Shown piece by piece: positions 33,915-42,795 of a stretch of DNA of 64,000 bases. The DNA lies in assembly GCF_024397855.1 (NCBI RefSeq), contig NZ_CP073343.1, positions 4,216,001 through 4,280,000 on the forward strand, in the 5' to 3' direction. Every line of letters begins with the position of its first letter. The first letter of the stretch is position 1. The DNA comes from Marinomonas rhizomae (GTDB lineage Bacteria; Pseudomonadota; Gammaproteobacteria; Pseudomonadales; Marinomonadaceae). The position numbers were made by a program, and so were the translations under genes. Under the pieces are notes generated by a model. The model had not been told where the DNA came from and did not search any database. It saw nothing but the letters and a program-made list of their open reading frames with translations.

Positions 33915-35095
33915 TCAAGGTAAAAACATCTAATCGGAGGATAATCTTCATCTAGAACACCTCTTGATTTACCACGCTCTATCATATGAACCGAATGCAA
34001 AGGCCCGCTTCCTGGGAAAACAAAAGCATTTCCCACTTCAGCGTTTTGAGCATAAACCTTTAATGCTTTGGCGTAAAAAAACTGCTTTACAATATCCCCC
34101 CACCCAGGAGCACTTTGAATATCACTAGCGCCATAGTACTTAGCATCAATCACTACATACTTATTAGATTTAGGGGCTTTTAAAACGGTATCTGTTCGTT
34201 GAGCTTTAGAAGCCGCCTGTTTAAGAGTTCCATCCTTAAAACGATACGAAGGTATCGCTAGCAGCTGGTTGACAGGAAAAACCCACTTCAAAGAACTATC
34301 GAGCATTTTTTCCCACATGTAATGAAAATGACGCAGACCAATCAGGCTACCTCTCTCAGCCCCCCTTGTGCTCTTAAGGTATCTAATCATCAAATGTATC
34401 AGACGAATATCTCGTTCAGCGTAAACACTTAGCAACTCTTTTTCTAAGACTGCTATCTGAGCTTCTACTTCCATCAGCGAGTCTGGTATATGACTGATTT
34501 CACCAGAAATTTCTACATCTGTACCAGTAATGATCCAGCTATAGGATTGATCTAATTTTCTAATAATTTGTGCATGTACCCTAGCCACCTCACAGTCTGA
34601 AACATAGTGCTGTCGAGTGCCATCTATATCAAGATAAACGGGGCCCGATTCTCCAATAAACGCCGTCTGAGATGATATAGTTCGCTTCCAGTTAAACTTA
34701 CCGGTATTTTTAACGTGCTCTCGGAAACGCTTTGAATAAACGCCATTCGTACAAAAGTCTTCCAACAAGTCTGTAACTAGACTTAATTGGAACGCACCAA
34801 CATCGCCATCACCTTCTTCAGCTGTTTCTATTGATGGTCGTTCGTTGAGATAGCGACGAATGCCTCTCATCAAAAGAGCAGCATTCCGAAGCTTCTGCTT
34901 ACTTGTCTTTGCACTCAAAGCAGTATTGCGAGGCAAAAATACATGTAACTTATCTTTACCCAATACAAAGCCTGTGAAGTGAACGACATGCTCACCTACT
35001 TTCAAGATATTATGTTTTTCGAGCTCATGCCTTACATCAAAAGGCAAACTACTTACTTGCTGCCTATCGTTATAGAAAGCAGGAGCCTGAACCAT
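33821..35095 (-). CDS. McrC/LlaJI-like restriction endonuclease subunit
   Basis: A 424-residue protein resembling the McrC-like nuclease subunit of LlaJI-type GTP-dependent restriction systems. A PD-(D/E)XK nuclease core is visible: E262 in HYMWEKML, D302 in QRTDTVL, and D317-A-K319 in YVVIDAKYYG. The N-terminal half (residues 1-250) probably binds the AAA+ partner and DNA. The start follows the McrB-like stop directly (35095/35096), so the two are translationally coupled. Its last 30 or so codons lie in copy 2 of the tandem duplication. The LlaJI family link is recognition by eye. Confidence 0.75.
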   Translation of the reverse strand: MVQAPAFYNDRQQVSSLPFDVRHELEKHNILKVGEHVVHFTGFVLGKDKLHVFLPRNTALSAKTSKQKLRNAALLMRGIRRYLNERPSIETAEEGDGDVGAFQLSLVTDLLEDFCTNGVYSKRFREHVKNTGKFNWKRTISSQTAFIGESGPVYLDIDGTRQHYVSDCEVARVHAQIIRKLDQSYSWIITGTDVEISGEISHIPDSLMEVEAQIAVLEKELLSVYAERDIRLIHLMIRYLKSTRGAERGSLIGLRHFHYMWEKMLDSSLKWVFPVNQLLAIPSYRFKDGTLKQAASKAQRTDTVLKAPKSNKYVVIDAKYYGASDIQSAPGWGDIVKQFFYAKALKVYAQNAEVGNAFVFPGSGPLHSVHMIERGKSRGVLDEDYPPIRCFYLDPMELIECYVNGSKLDRFSASLLSQKCTSQI

Positions 35096-36538
35096 CTATA
35101 CTTCTCCGTCATTGTAGACAGCGGGATTCAAATCTCCACTACTGATAGTGCTTTCCAAAGAAGCTAAGGCCTCTTCGATAGAGCTGTTGAATACAGATTG
35201 TTTTTCATCGTATGCTCGACTCAACTCTCCAAACGTGTTGATACTTTCTAAAAAGATGAGCCCTTTACGTCCATGTCTCAGCACATCATCCCAAAGGTAC
35301 ATAAAGAGCTTACCTTTAAGAGCGGCTTGAGGATCACTAGCTAGCTCGGCTTCTGATAAGAACCGATGCCCCAGCAACCTGTCCTCAGGAATGTTTTGAC
35401 TTGATAGGGTCTCGTTAATAACTTTTGCAAAATTAGACCACTCAATACCGATCACACCATCGGCAGTCGGAATTTCTAAAACACCTTTTGGGGCCTTTGA
35501 ATAATCAATCGGTAAATACCTAAATTCCCAGCGACGCTTAAAGGCAGTATCCAATGGCATAACCGCTTGATCACTACTATTCATTGTCGCGAGTATCGAG
35601 AGGTTATTAGGAATAACAAGGCGGCCTAGGGCAAAGCTGTTGTTCGTATTCTGATTTAGGTACGCAAGCATATCGGGATCAGAAATACTTATCGGATACG
35701 TACTACAACCGTCAGGAGCTCTATCTAATAGCTGGAAAACCTCACCAAAGACCGCTGCAGCGGGGGCTCGGTTGATTTCTTCGATAACAAGACTAACAAG
35801 TCGATCTGGCTCATTAGTGGCTTTTATTATAGCCTCGGTAAAGGGCCCTGCTCGGAAGCCGTAACCGACTTTATCACCGTTCATAACGGGTTTTAGACAG
35901 CCAACAAAATCACCATATTGAGTATCAGGATGAAACACTGTTCTGATCGTATTTGCTTCATCTACTTCTTGGGCAATGGAATAACTCTTTCCTGTCCCAG
36001 GAGCACCGTAGTAAATTATATTTTTACCTTTGCTCACCAATTTGTATTCACTCCGTGAAAGAAAGCGACTCTCTCTAACTACTAGCTGCCCAGCATCTAA
36101 TCTAGATAGATACTCCTCTTCATCAGGCAACTGACTATCAATATACTTAATAGCAACTTCTAAATGCTCCCTGGTTAAAGGTAAAAATTTTTCAACGTAA
36201 TGCAACGAGTTAACAACAGATATAATTTTGTTAATTACAGAAAAAAGAGGGAGAGTTTGAACTGTTGAAAGAGCATTTACGACTTCATCAGACATGAAAG
36301 TTGAGAATAGGTCTCTCCACGATTTTTCGACATATTCCCTACTTTCATAAAAATCATCAAAGTTTCTGGATATATCTTTCAATGTTCTGCTCAATTGAAC
36401 TAATGAAATTGAAAAGCATTTAATAGAGCCGCGTCTACCAGTGTTAGAAAACTCTATTGATGGAGCTACTGATCTATACTTGATTATCATTTGGCTATCT
36501 AGCTGACTACAACTTTCTACAAATTGGTCTATACGCAT
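35096..36538 (-). CDS. McrB-like AAA+ GTPase motor of a restriction system
   Basis: A 480-residue AAA+ protein. Walker A is GAPGTGKS (178-185), Walker B is LVIEEINRAP (250-259) in the McrB style, and the McrB-type motif TMNSSDQAVMPLDTAFKRRW begins at 319. The N-terminal 170 residues are not recognised and may bind DNA. With the McrC-like nuclease it should form a nucleotide-driven translocating restriction complex, as in McrBC and LlaJI. It is divergent from the cytosine methyltransferase gene with an 85-bp gap. The region is visibly richer in A and T than the core genes. Confidence 0.85.
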   Translation of the reverse strand: MRIDQFVESCSQLDSQMIIKYRSVAPSIEFSNTGRRGSIKCFSISLVQLSRTLKDISRNFDDFYESREYVEKSWRDLFSTFMSDEVVNALSTVQTLPLFSVINKIISVVNSLHYVEKFLPLTREHLEVAIKYIDSQLPDEEEYLSRLDAGQLVVRESRFLSRSEYKLVSKGKNIIYYGAPGTGKSYSIAQEVDEANTIRTVFHPDTQYGDFVGCLKPVMNGDKVGYGFRAGPFTEAIIKATNEPDRLVSLVIEEINRAPAAAVFGEVFQLLDRAPDGCSTYPISISDPDMLAYLNQNTNNSFALGRLVIPNNLSILATMNSSDQAVMPLDTAFKRRWEFRYLPIDYSKAPKGVLEIPTADGVIGIEWSNFAKVINETLSSQNIPEDRLLGHRFLSEAELASDPQAALKGKLFMYLWDDVLRHGRKGLIFLESINTFGELSRAYDEKQSVFNSSIEEALASLESTISSGDLNPAVYNDGEV

Positions 36539-36623
36539 ATTCCGTCACTTCAATTCTGAATATTGCCTGAGAATTTATACAGTGTTATTATTGCCCGGAC
36601 TTAAACCGGATAAATATATAGCT
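36539..36623. promoter_or_regulatory. Divergent control region of the restriction-modification genes
   Basis: This 85-bp gap must hold both promoters. CCGGACTTAAACCGG (36596-36610) repeats CCGG around an AT centre just before the methyltransferase ATG and is a candidate operator for the methyltransferase's own HTH. This is inference; no strong promoter boxes stand out. Confidence 0.4.
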
Positions 36624-37955
36624 ATGTCTAACACTATTACTTTTGAATCTGAATATATCAGAGATTTACGCAAAAACCTTGGTCTTGGGCGAACAGAGCT
36701 TGCAAACCTACTTGGTCTGAACTCATCAGGCGAACGCACTATCCGAGGTTGGGAAGAAGGAGAACATAAGCCAAGCCCTAAGAAATGGCAAGATATCCAG
36801 AATATCGAGCGTAAGATGAAAGAAGCATTAGAAAATGCACCGTTTCAATACGACAATGATCTAATTGGACAATTTAGTTTTATTGATCTGTTCGCAGGTA
36901 TAGGCGGTATACGTTTACCTTTCCAACAATTAGGTGGAAAATGCGTTTTTACATCAGAGTGGGATAAATTCGCGCAAAAGACATACTTAGCCAACTTTGG
37001 CGAAATGCCTCACGGCGATATAACAGAAATCAAAGCGGCTGAGATCCCTTCGCATGACCTACTCTTAGGCGGTTTTCCATGTCAATCTTTCTCCCAAGCA
37101 GGCCTAAAGCAAGGCTTCAGTGATACACGCGGAACCATGTTCTTCGAGATTCAGCGTATTCTAGCAACGAAAAGACCTAAGTCATTTATGCTGGAAAATG
37201 TTAAGCAGCTGCAAGGTCATGATAAGGGACGAACTCTACAAACGATTGTAGATATTCTTCGTGGTGAGCATAAACAAGAAGTTCCAGATGATGTTCCGAT
37301 GAGCGAAGAAGCACGGAGTGCCCTCTCCAAAAGGCTCAACTACTGGGTTGGTTACAAGGTTCTTAGGGCAGCGGATTTTGGCTCACCACAAAACCGTGAG
37401 CGTATTTTTATTGTTGGGTTTGATAAAGACCAGTTCCCTGAAACAAACTTTGATGAGACCTTCTCTTGGCCCACAGCACCAAAAACGCCAACTCGTGTCG
37501 GTGACATATTGCAATATGATCATGAATTAGCAAAAGAATTCACTTCAGAAGGCAAAGATAAATACACCATTTCAGATAAGTTATGGGCAGGTCATCAGAA
37601 GCGCAAAGAAAATCATAAAACCAAAGGTAATGGCTTTGGCTATTCGCTTTTCAATGCAGACAGCGAATACACCAACACTATTAGCGCTCGCTACTACAAA
37701 GACGGCTCTGAAATTCTGATTGACCAAAGACACCTCTACAAAAACCCTAGGAAACTAACGCCTAGAGAATGTGCGAGACTACAAGGTTTTCCTGAGAACT
37801 TTATCGTTAATGCAGTATCTCAAGGCCAAATATACAAACAATTTGGCAACTCGGTATGTGTGAATGTTATCAACGCACTTGCACAGGAAATGATACACAC
37901 CTTACGTAAAGCTGAAGACCAAAAGAAAACTACCATTTCTTTCAAAGTAAATTAG
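36624..37955 (+). CDS. DNA (cytosine-5) methyltransferase with N-terminal HTH
   Basis: A 443-residue m5C methyltransferase. Residues about 10-60 form an Xre-like HTH (LGRTELANLLGLNSSGERTI), as in SsoII/EcoRII-type enzymes that regulate their own locus. Motif I is FIDLFAGIGG (86-95), motif IV has the catalytic C153 in GFPCQSFS, motif VI is ENVKQL, motif VIII QNRERIFIVG and motif X QFGNSVCVNV. All needed residues are present. It should protect host DNA from the McrBC-like pair. ATG at 36624 is preferred to 36582, though the ribosome site is weak. Recognition sequence unknown. Confidence 0.9.
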   Translation: MSNTITFESEYIRDLRKNLGLGRTELANLLGLNSSGERTIRGWEEGEHKPSPKKWQDIQNIERKMKEALENAPFQYDNDLIGQFSFIDLFAGIGGIRLPFQQLGGKCVFTSEWDKFAQKTYLANFGEMPHGDITEIKAAEIPSHDLLLGGFPCQSFSQAGLKQGFSDTRGTMFFEIQRILATKRPKSFMLENVKQLQGHDKGRTLQTIVDILRGEHKQEVPDDVPMSEEARSALSKRLNYWVGYKVLRAADFGSPQNRERIFIVGFDKDQFPETNFDETFSWPTAPKTPTRVGDILQYDHELAKEFTSEGKDKYTISDKLWAGHQKRKENHKTKGNGFGYSLFNADSEYTNTISARYYKDGSEILIDQRHLYKNPRKLTPRECARLQGFPENFIVNAVSQGQIYKQFGNSVCVNVINALAQEMIHTLRKAEDQKKTTISFKVN

Positions 37956-38251
37956 CCAGAAAAATATCCAATCAACTTACTAACATGTTCCGATTGAAGA
38001 AGAACTTCTTTGGATGAATCGCTGTAAATTTCTGGCGATTCATCATCCCCTTCATTGATAGCAGGACTGATAGTATATCGTGGGGAGTCTTCGTTCTCGC
38101 GGTATTGTGGATTCTGGTGTTCGACCCAGAGAAGGTAATAAGCATCGTTCTGTCGAAAGTAGAACGAAGTACAAATGTCGTTTGGTGACGTATTGTTCGT
38201 AAGTGCGGCAGGCAAATCGCTTGCGTTAAAGCCGAGTTTTAACTTTTCCAT
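37952..38251 (-). CDS. Small acidic protein, likely SOS-regulated
   Basis: A 99-residue protein I do not recognise, strongly acidic (16 D/E against 7 K/R) with no signal peptide or membrane segment. The ATG at 38251 is set by a very good ribosome site, GGAGG seven to eight bases upstream; a longer in-frame start at 38368 would run through the operator. A consensus LexA box lies 13 bp upstream of the start. It converges on the methyltransferase gene, overlapping it by four bases. Its acidity and location beside a restriction system make a DNA-mimic or restriction-modulating role conceivable, but that is speculation. Confidence 0.65.
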   Translation of the reverse strand: MEKLKLGFNASDLPAALTNNTSPNDICTSFYFRQNDAYYLLWVEHQNPQYRENEDSPRYTISPAINEGDDESPEIYSDSSKEVLLQSEHVSKLIGYFSG

Positions 38252-38263
38252 TTTTAGCCTCCA

Positions 38264-38283
38264 TACTGTATATACATACAGAA
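38264..38283. promoter_or_regulatory. LexA box (SOS operator)
   Basis: TACTGTATATACATACAGAA contains CTGT-N8-ACAG with an AT-rich centre, matching the gammaproteobacterial LexA consensus. It lies directly in front of the ribosome site of the 99-residue gene, so that gene should be induced by DNA damage. Confidence 0.8.
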
Positions 38284-38442
38284 TAAAGCATTCTTTCGTA
38301 AAAATCAGGTCCTTTTTACAGGTCAAGGGAAAAACAGCTACCTGAGATTCGGACACTATGAAATCCATTTTGAATGGAAGAGCGGACGTTTTCGAATGGT
38401 TTATCTTAGGTAACGTATTAAGTTAATTAGAGATTAGAATTC

Positions 38443-38477
38443 TACTCAATGAGCGGAGATTCAAAAAATTGAATAAT
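38443..38477 (+). repeat. Third, degenerate att-like copy
   Basis: CTACTCAATGAGC is identical to 33062-33074, and the following bases, ending TTGAATAA, align with small gaps to the YicC tail sequence. The sequence upstream (AAGTTAATTAGAGATTAG) also resembles the one before the second copy. It probably marks the right end of the second segment. The gap 38252-38572 otherwise holds the LexA box and a terminator. Confidence 0.6.
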
Positions 38478-38486
38478 AATTCATTA

Positions 38487-38546
38487 AAAAGGGTGACAGA
38501 TTCAACGTTCTAACTTTGTTAGGTGATTCAATCTGTCACCCTTTTT
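38487..38546 (-). terminator. Terminator of the amidohydrolase gene
   Basis: A 17-bp stem, AAAAAGGGTGACAGATT (38487-38503) with its complement (38530-38546), surrounds a 26-base loop. A- and T-runs at both edges make it potentially bidirectional. Confidence 0.8.
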
Positions 38547-38572
38547 TTCACTGATGTCTTATGAAGAGAGAA

Positions 38573-40003
38573 TCAGTCCATAAGGCTTTTGGATTTGATG
38601 GCTGTCTTCGAAAGTTCTTTGGCAAACTCTGCAATGTCAGCTTCAAAGGCATCGACGTTGTCACGAATATCGTCCAGTTTAACTGTCTGCATAACTCGGT
38701 TTTCCATGATCACTTTTCCATTCACGATCGTGGTATCTATGTTGCTTGGGTTAGCTTGATATACCAAGGTCGCGTATGGGTTGTAGTTGGGCATCATGTT
38801 GGCAGACTGGGTTTCAAAAATGGCAATGTCGGCTTTTTTACCGACTTCCAAAGAACCAATTTGGTCTTCCATATGTAGCGCTTTGGCGCCGCCTAAGGTG
38901 GCCATTTCTATCACTTGCTCAGGGATCATAATAGTACGATCAGAATACTTTAGGCGCTGCATATTGGCGGCGTAGCTTAGGGTTTTGACCAAATCCACTT
39001 GGTTAGAGCTCATAGGGCCATCGGTTCCCAAACCTATTCTCATGTCTGCACGATACATTTCCCAAGCGGGTGCAATCCCTGTAGCGCCTTTGGCATTCGC
39101 CATTGGGTTATATGCAATCCCGACGTCAGCCGCTTTTAAGAGTTTCTGATCGTTTGGCGTTAAATGAATACCATGGGCAATCACAAGGCGTTGATCAAGT
39201 ACGCCTATTTCAGATAGATACTCAATGGGCGTTTTTGCTTGAGCTTCGCCTTCTAGGCGTTTTTCTTCGTTAGGAAATTCACCCACATGTATTAATACAG
39301 GAACATCTTGCTGCTCTGAAAGTGCATGAATCTCTTGTAGTTTTTCCTTACTGACGGTGTAAATCGCATGGGGCGCATAAGCCGGTGTGATCAAAGCGTC
39401 ACCCTTGTATTCTTCGACAAACTTCTTGCCATACTCCACACCGCCGTAGGGTGTTTTGGCGTCGACCACAGGGAATTTAATCACGGTTTCGCCCAGCACA
39501 GCACGCAAGCCCACTTCTTTGGTGGCCTTAGCCATTTCATCCATGTGGTAATACATATCGGCGTACGTCGTCACACCACTTTGAGCCAGTTCAATCGCTC
39601 CAAGCTTGGTGGCGTTGTAAATTAAATCACGGCTGAGTTTTTGTGCTTCAAGCGGAAAGAAATAGGCAAATAGACGATTCGAGATACCCTCTTCCCCCAG
39701 TCCTCGGAAGGCAATCATAGGAAGATGGTTATGAGCATTTACCATTCCCGGCAGAATGATTCCGTCATGGGCATCAATCACCTTTTTCGCTTGGTATTGT
39801 TGCATTAGTTCATGACCACCGACGGCGATAATGGTGTCATCTTTCACCACCACAACCCCATCATCAATCACTTCCATCTCGGTGTTAATGGTTAACACTT
39901 GACCATTGTGAATAATAAGATCGGCGTTGTCGCCGCGAGGCATTGTTGTACAACCAGTGAGAAAAAACACGCTGGCGATCCCAACCAAATATTGAAACTT
40001 CAT
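38573..40003 (-). CDS. Amidohydrolase lipoprotein (SAH/MTA deaminase-like)
   Basis: A 476-residue member of the metal-dependent amidohydrolase superfamily, in the branch with S-adenosylhomocysteine/methylthioadenosine deaminases and triazine hydrolases. Metal ligands are in NAHNH (HxH, near residue 92), HVGE, IAHGIH and GTDGP. Unusually for this branch it has a lipoprotein signal with cysteine 18 in FFLTGC, so it acts in the periplasm or at the outer membrane. It is divergent from the phn-like transporter genes. Substrate unknown; a deaminase for an extracellular purine or pterin-like compound is a guess. Confidence 0.85.
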   Translation of the reverse strand: MKFQYLVGIASVFFLTGCTTMPRGDNADLIIHNGQVLTINTEMEVIDDGVVVVKDDTIIAVGGHELMQQYQAKKVIDAHDGIILPGMVNAHNHLPMIAFRGLGEEGISNRLFAYFFPLEAQKLSRDLIYNATKLGAIELAQSGVTTYADMYYHMDEMAKATKEVGLRAVLGETVIKFPVVDAKTPYGGVEYGKKFVEEYKGDALITPAYAPHAIYTVSKEKLQEIHALSEQQDVPVLIHVGEFPNEEKRLEGEAQAKTPIEYLSEIGVLDQRLVIAHGIHLTPNDQKLLKAADVGIAYNPMANAKGATGIAPAWEMYRADMRIGLGTDGPMSSNQVDLVKTLSYAANMQRLKYSDRTIMIPEQVIEMATLGGAKALHMEDQIGSLEVGKKADIAIFETQSANMMPNYNPYATLVYQANPSNIDTTIVNGKVIMENRVMQTVKLDDIRDNVDAFEADIAEFAKELSKTAIKSKSLMD

Positions 40004-40262
40004 TGCTAAACCTTACTGTTTTTTAATCTTTAGGTACTCGGTATTTTAATGATACCTATATAACTATTTACAATATAGACAGTTGATATATAGGGATAAT
40101 ATTTTTACACCTCGCCCTATCTCATTAATATTGCAAACAATCTAGGCTTTTCCCCTGTCGGCATATCGTCACTAAAGTGTCATATTTTCACGCTAGAGTG
40201 GCTGCCACGCTCCCGATCTACTAAATCGAATTCAACACACTCTCATGGGTAAGGAAGACTTT

Positions 40263-41204
40263 ATGAAACGCCTTTGCACTCTCGCTTTTTCCTCTGTTAT
40301 CGCGGCTAACGCTGCGTATGCGGATTTTTCTTTAGATAGCCGCTACGTTGATAACGATAACGATCTCGTGGCGGATATCCCAACGGACAAATCGCAGCTA
40401 ACTGACCCTAGCACGCTAATTTTTGCCTACACGCCAGTAGAAGATCCAGCGGTATACGAAGATGTTTGGTCCGACTTTCTTGAGCACATGGAAGACGTAA
40501 CGGGTAAAAAAGTAAAATTCTACCCAGTACAGTCTAACGCGGCGCAAATTGAAGCCATGCGTGCAGGTCGTCTTCATGTAGCGGGTTTCAATACAGGTTC
40601 AAACCCTCTAGCTGTTGCGTGTGCGGGCTTTCGTCCCTTCGCTATGATGGCGGCGGCAGATGGTTCATTTGGTTACGAAATGGAAATCATCACTTACCCA
40701 GGTTCTGGCATTAATAAGCCAGCAGACATCAAAGGTAAGAAGCTTGCCTTTACATCTCAAACCTCGAACTCTGGCTTTAAAGCGCCCTCTGCGATTTTAA
40801 AAGCGGACTTCGACATGCTTCCTGAGCGCGATTTTGAACCTGTTTTTTCTGGTAAACATGACAACTCTATCCTAGGCGTTGCGAATAAAGACTACCCAGC
40901 CGCAGCCGTTGCTAACTCTGTTTTGCACCGTATGGTCGAGCGTGATGTCGTGAAAGCCGACCAAATTAAGTCCATTTATAAGTCTCAAACCTTCCCAACT
41001 ACGGGCTACGGTGTGGCGTATAACCTAAAGCCTGAGCTACAAGAGAAGATCAAAGAAGCGTTTTTCACGTTTAATTGGAAAGGCAGCAAACTGAAGCAAG
41101 AATTCAAAAGTGAAGATCAATTCTTACCTATTACATTCAAAGAACATTGGAACGTTATTCGTAAAATTGATACCGCCAATGGCGTTTCTTACAGCTGCAA
41201 ATAG
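40263..41204 (+). CDS. phnD: Phosphonate/phosphite-type ABC transporter binding protein (PhnD-like)
   Basis: A 313-residue periplasmic binding protein with a signal peptide ending near AYA-DFS (about residue 21). The segments [37 protein letters not shown] and [13 protein letters not shown] are typical of PhnD/PtxB proteins. It would bind phosphonate, phosphite or a related oxyanion; the precise ligand cannot be read. ATG at 40263 behind AAGGAAG is preferred over 40245. It leads an operon with phnC and two permease genes. Confidence 0.9.
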   Translation: MKRLCTLAFSSVIAANAAYADFSLDSRYVDNDNDLVADIPTDKSQLTDPSTLIFAYTPVEDPAVYEDVWSDFLEHMEDVTGKKVKFYPVQSNAAQIEAMRAGRLHVAGFNTGSNPLAVACAGFRPFAMMAAADGSFGYEMEIITYPGSGINKPADIKGKKLAFTSQTSNSGFKAPSAILKADFDMLPERDFEPVFSGKHDNSILGVANKDYPAAAVANSVLHRMVERDVVKADQIKSIYKSQTFPTTGYGVAYNLKPELQEKIKEAFFTFNWKGSKLKQEFKSEDQFLPITFKEHWNVIRKIDTANGVSYSCK

Positions 41205-41212
41205 GCGATCAC

Positions 41213-42007
41213 GTGTTAAAACTTGAACATTTAAAGAAACGCTATAAATCTGGCCCTTGGGTACTGAAAGACATTAGCTTTGAAGTACCTGAAGGAGAAA
41301 TCGTTGGATTAATCGGCCCCAGTGGGGCCGGTAAATCTACCTTGATCCGCTGTATCAATCGTTTGATTGAACCATCCGAAGGTAACATTTACTTGGCAGA
41401 CGCTTGCCTTAGCAAGCTGTCCACCAACCAAATGCGTACCCAACGTCGCAAAATCGGTATGATCTTCCAAGAATATGCGCTGGTCGAACGACTAAGCGTG
41501 ATGGAAAACGTTCTATCTGGTCGATTGGGTTACTTGCCATTTTGGCGTAGCTTCTTGCGTAAGTTCCCGAGCAACGACATAGACAACGCCTTTGAATATT
41601 TGGACCGTGTTGGATTAATCGATCATGCCAACAAGCGTGCAGATGAGTTATCTGGCGGCCAACGACAACGTGTCGGCATTGCTCGCGCTCTGGCGCAGGA
41701 TCCACGCCTTTTACTGGTCGATGAACCAACAGCAAGCTTAGACCCAAAAACCTCACGCCAAATCATGCGTCTGATCCAGTCTATCTGCCGTGAGAACGGT
41801 TTGCCGGCCATCATCAACATCCACGATGTGCCATTAGCCCAGCAATTTGTGGATCGTATTATCGGTCTTCAAGGTGGCGAAGTCGTATTCGATGGTAAGC
41901 CGGATGAACTGACCGAAGACGTTCTGACGCGTATTTATGGTGACGAAGACTGGCATCCAGAACCTCAGGATGATGCGGATGAACTTGAACAGGCGGAGGT
42001 GGCTTAA
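41213..42007 (+). CDS. phnC: Phosphonate-type ABC transporter ATPase (PhnC-like)
   Basis: A 264-residue importer ATPase with Walker [10 protein letters not shown] (35-43), signature LSGGQRQR and Walker [14 protein letters not shown], in the PhnC subfamily ([21 protein letters not shown]). It has a GTG start eight bases after phnD. Its TAA overlaps the ATG of the next gene by one base. It powers both PhnE-type permeases. Confidence 0.9.
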   Translation: MLKLEHLKKRYKSGPWVLKDISFEVPEGEIVGLIGPSGAGKSTLIRCINRLIEPSEGNIYLADACLSKLSTNQMRTQRRKIGMIFQEYALVERLSVMENVLSGRLGYLPFWRSFLRKFPSNDIDNAFEYLDRVGLIDHANKRADELSGGQRQRVGIARALAQDPRLLLVDEPTASLDPKTSRQIMRLIQSICRENGLPAIINIHDVPLAQQFVDRIIGLQGGEVVFDGKPDELTEDVLTRIYGDEDWHPEPQDDADELEQAEVA

Positions 42008-42795
42008 TGCGTACTTGGCAAAGGCCGCATTACCTAGTCCCCAATAAACGCTGGCGCTTAGCGCTGTGGGTTATGTTTATTGCCTATTTAGTGGTTGGCA
42101 TTGGTAGCGTCGAGGTTAACTGGATGCGTGCTTATGAAGGTTTAGATCGCGGTGCAAAATTCCTTGCTGGCTTTTTACAGCCAGACTTTACCAGCCGCGC
42201 GAAAGACATCTACGCTGGGATTTTAGAAAGCCTGACAATGACGGTCACCTCGACCGTAGTGGGCATTTTGCTGTCATTGCCTTTTGGGGTGGGTGCAGCG
42301 CGTAATATTTCTCCTAAACCTGTGTACTTGTTCTGTCGCTCTTTCATCGCTTTGTCGCGCTCTATGCAAGAGATCATTGTGGCGATATTCCTTGTCGCCT
42401 TGTTTGGATTTGGTGCATTTGCCGGCTTCCTAACGCTGACTTATGCGACTATTGGCTTTCTTGGCAAGTTGCTGGCCGAAGAAATCGAAGGCATTGACCG
42501 CAAGCAGTTAGAAGCAATCAGCGCCACGGGCGCCTCTTGGTTACAGCGCGTTCACATGGCCATTTGGCCGCAAGTGATGCCACGTATGATTGGTTTGTCT
42601 TTTTATCGTTTTGATATCAACTTTCGCGAATCCGCGGTGATCGGTATTGTTGGCGCTGGCGGTATTGGCGCGACCTTAAATACAGCCATCGATCGCTACG
42701 AATACGATTCAGCTGGCGCCATTCTTCTTATCATTATTGTCATTGTTATGGCGTGCGAATACTTATCAGGATGGATTAGAAAATGGGTCAGTTAG
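42007..42795 (+). CDS. phnE: Phosphonate-type ABC transporter permease 1 (PhnE-like)
   Basis: A 262-residue inner-membrane permease with about five helices. The ATPase-contact loop reads RKQLEAISATGASWLQRV, and the PhnE-typical FDINFRESAVIGIVGAGGIG follows. GGAGG precedes the ATG, which overlaps the phnC stop (TAATG). It pairs with the second permease as a heterodimer. Confidence 0.9.
   Translation: MRTWQRPHYLVPNKRWRLALWVMFIAYLVVGIGSVEVNWMRAYEGLDRGAKFLAGFLQPDFTSRAKDIYAGILESLTMTVTSTVVGILLSLPFGVGAARNISPKPVYLFCRSFIALSRSMQEIIVAIFLVALFGFGAFAGFLTLTYATIGFLGKLLAEEIEGIDRKQLEAISATGASWLQRVHMAIWPQVMPRMIGLSFYRFDINFRESAVIGIVGAGGIGATLNTAIDRYEYDSAGAILLIIIVIVMACEYLSGWIRKWVS

Larger units (their letters stand above)
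31014..38477. mobile_element. Composite defence island at the yicC hotspot
   Basis: Two adjoining segments lie behind yicC, each ended by an att-like copy of its 3' end: 31014-33094 with hipBA and 33095-38477 with a LlaJI-like restriction-modification locus and a LexA-box gene. The 3' end of yicC is a documented integration site of Vibrio mobilisable islands (MGIs). No integrase gene is present, so the segments are decayed or moved in trans. The end at 38477 is the less certain one. Confidence 0.7.
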
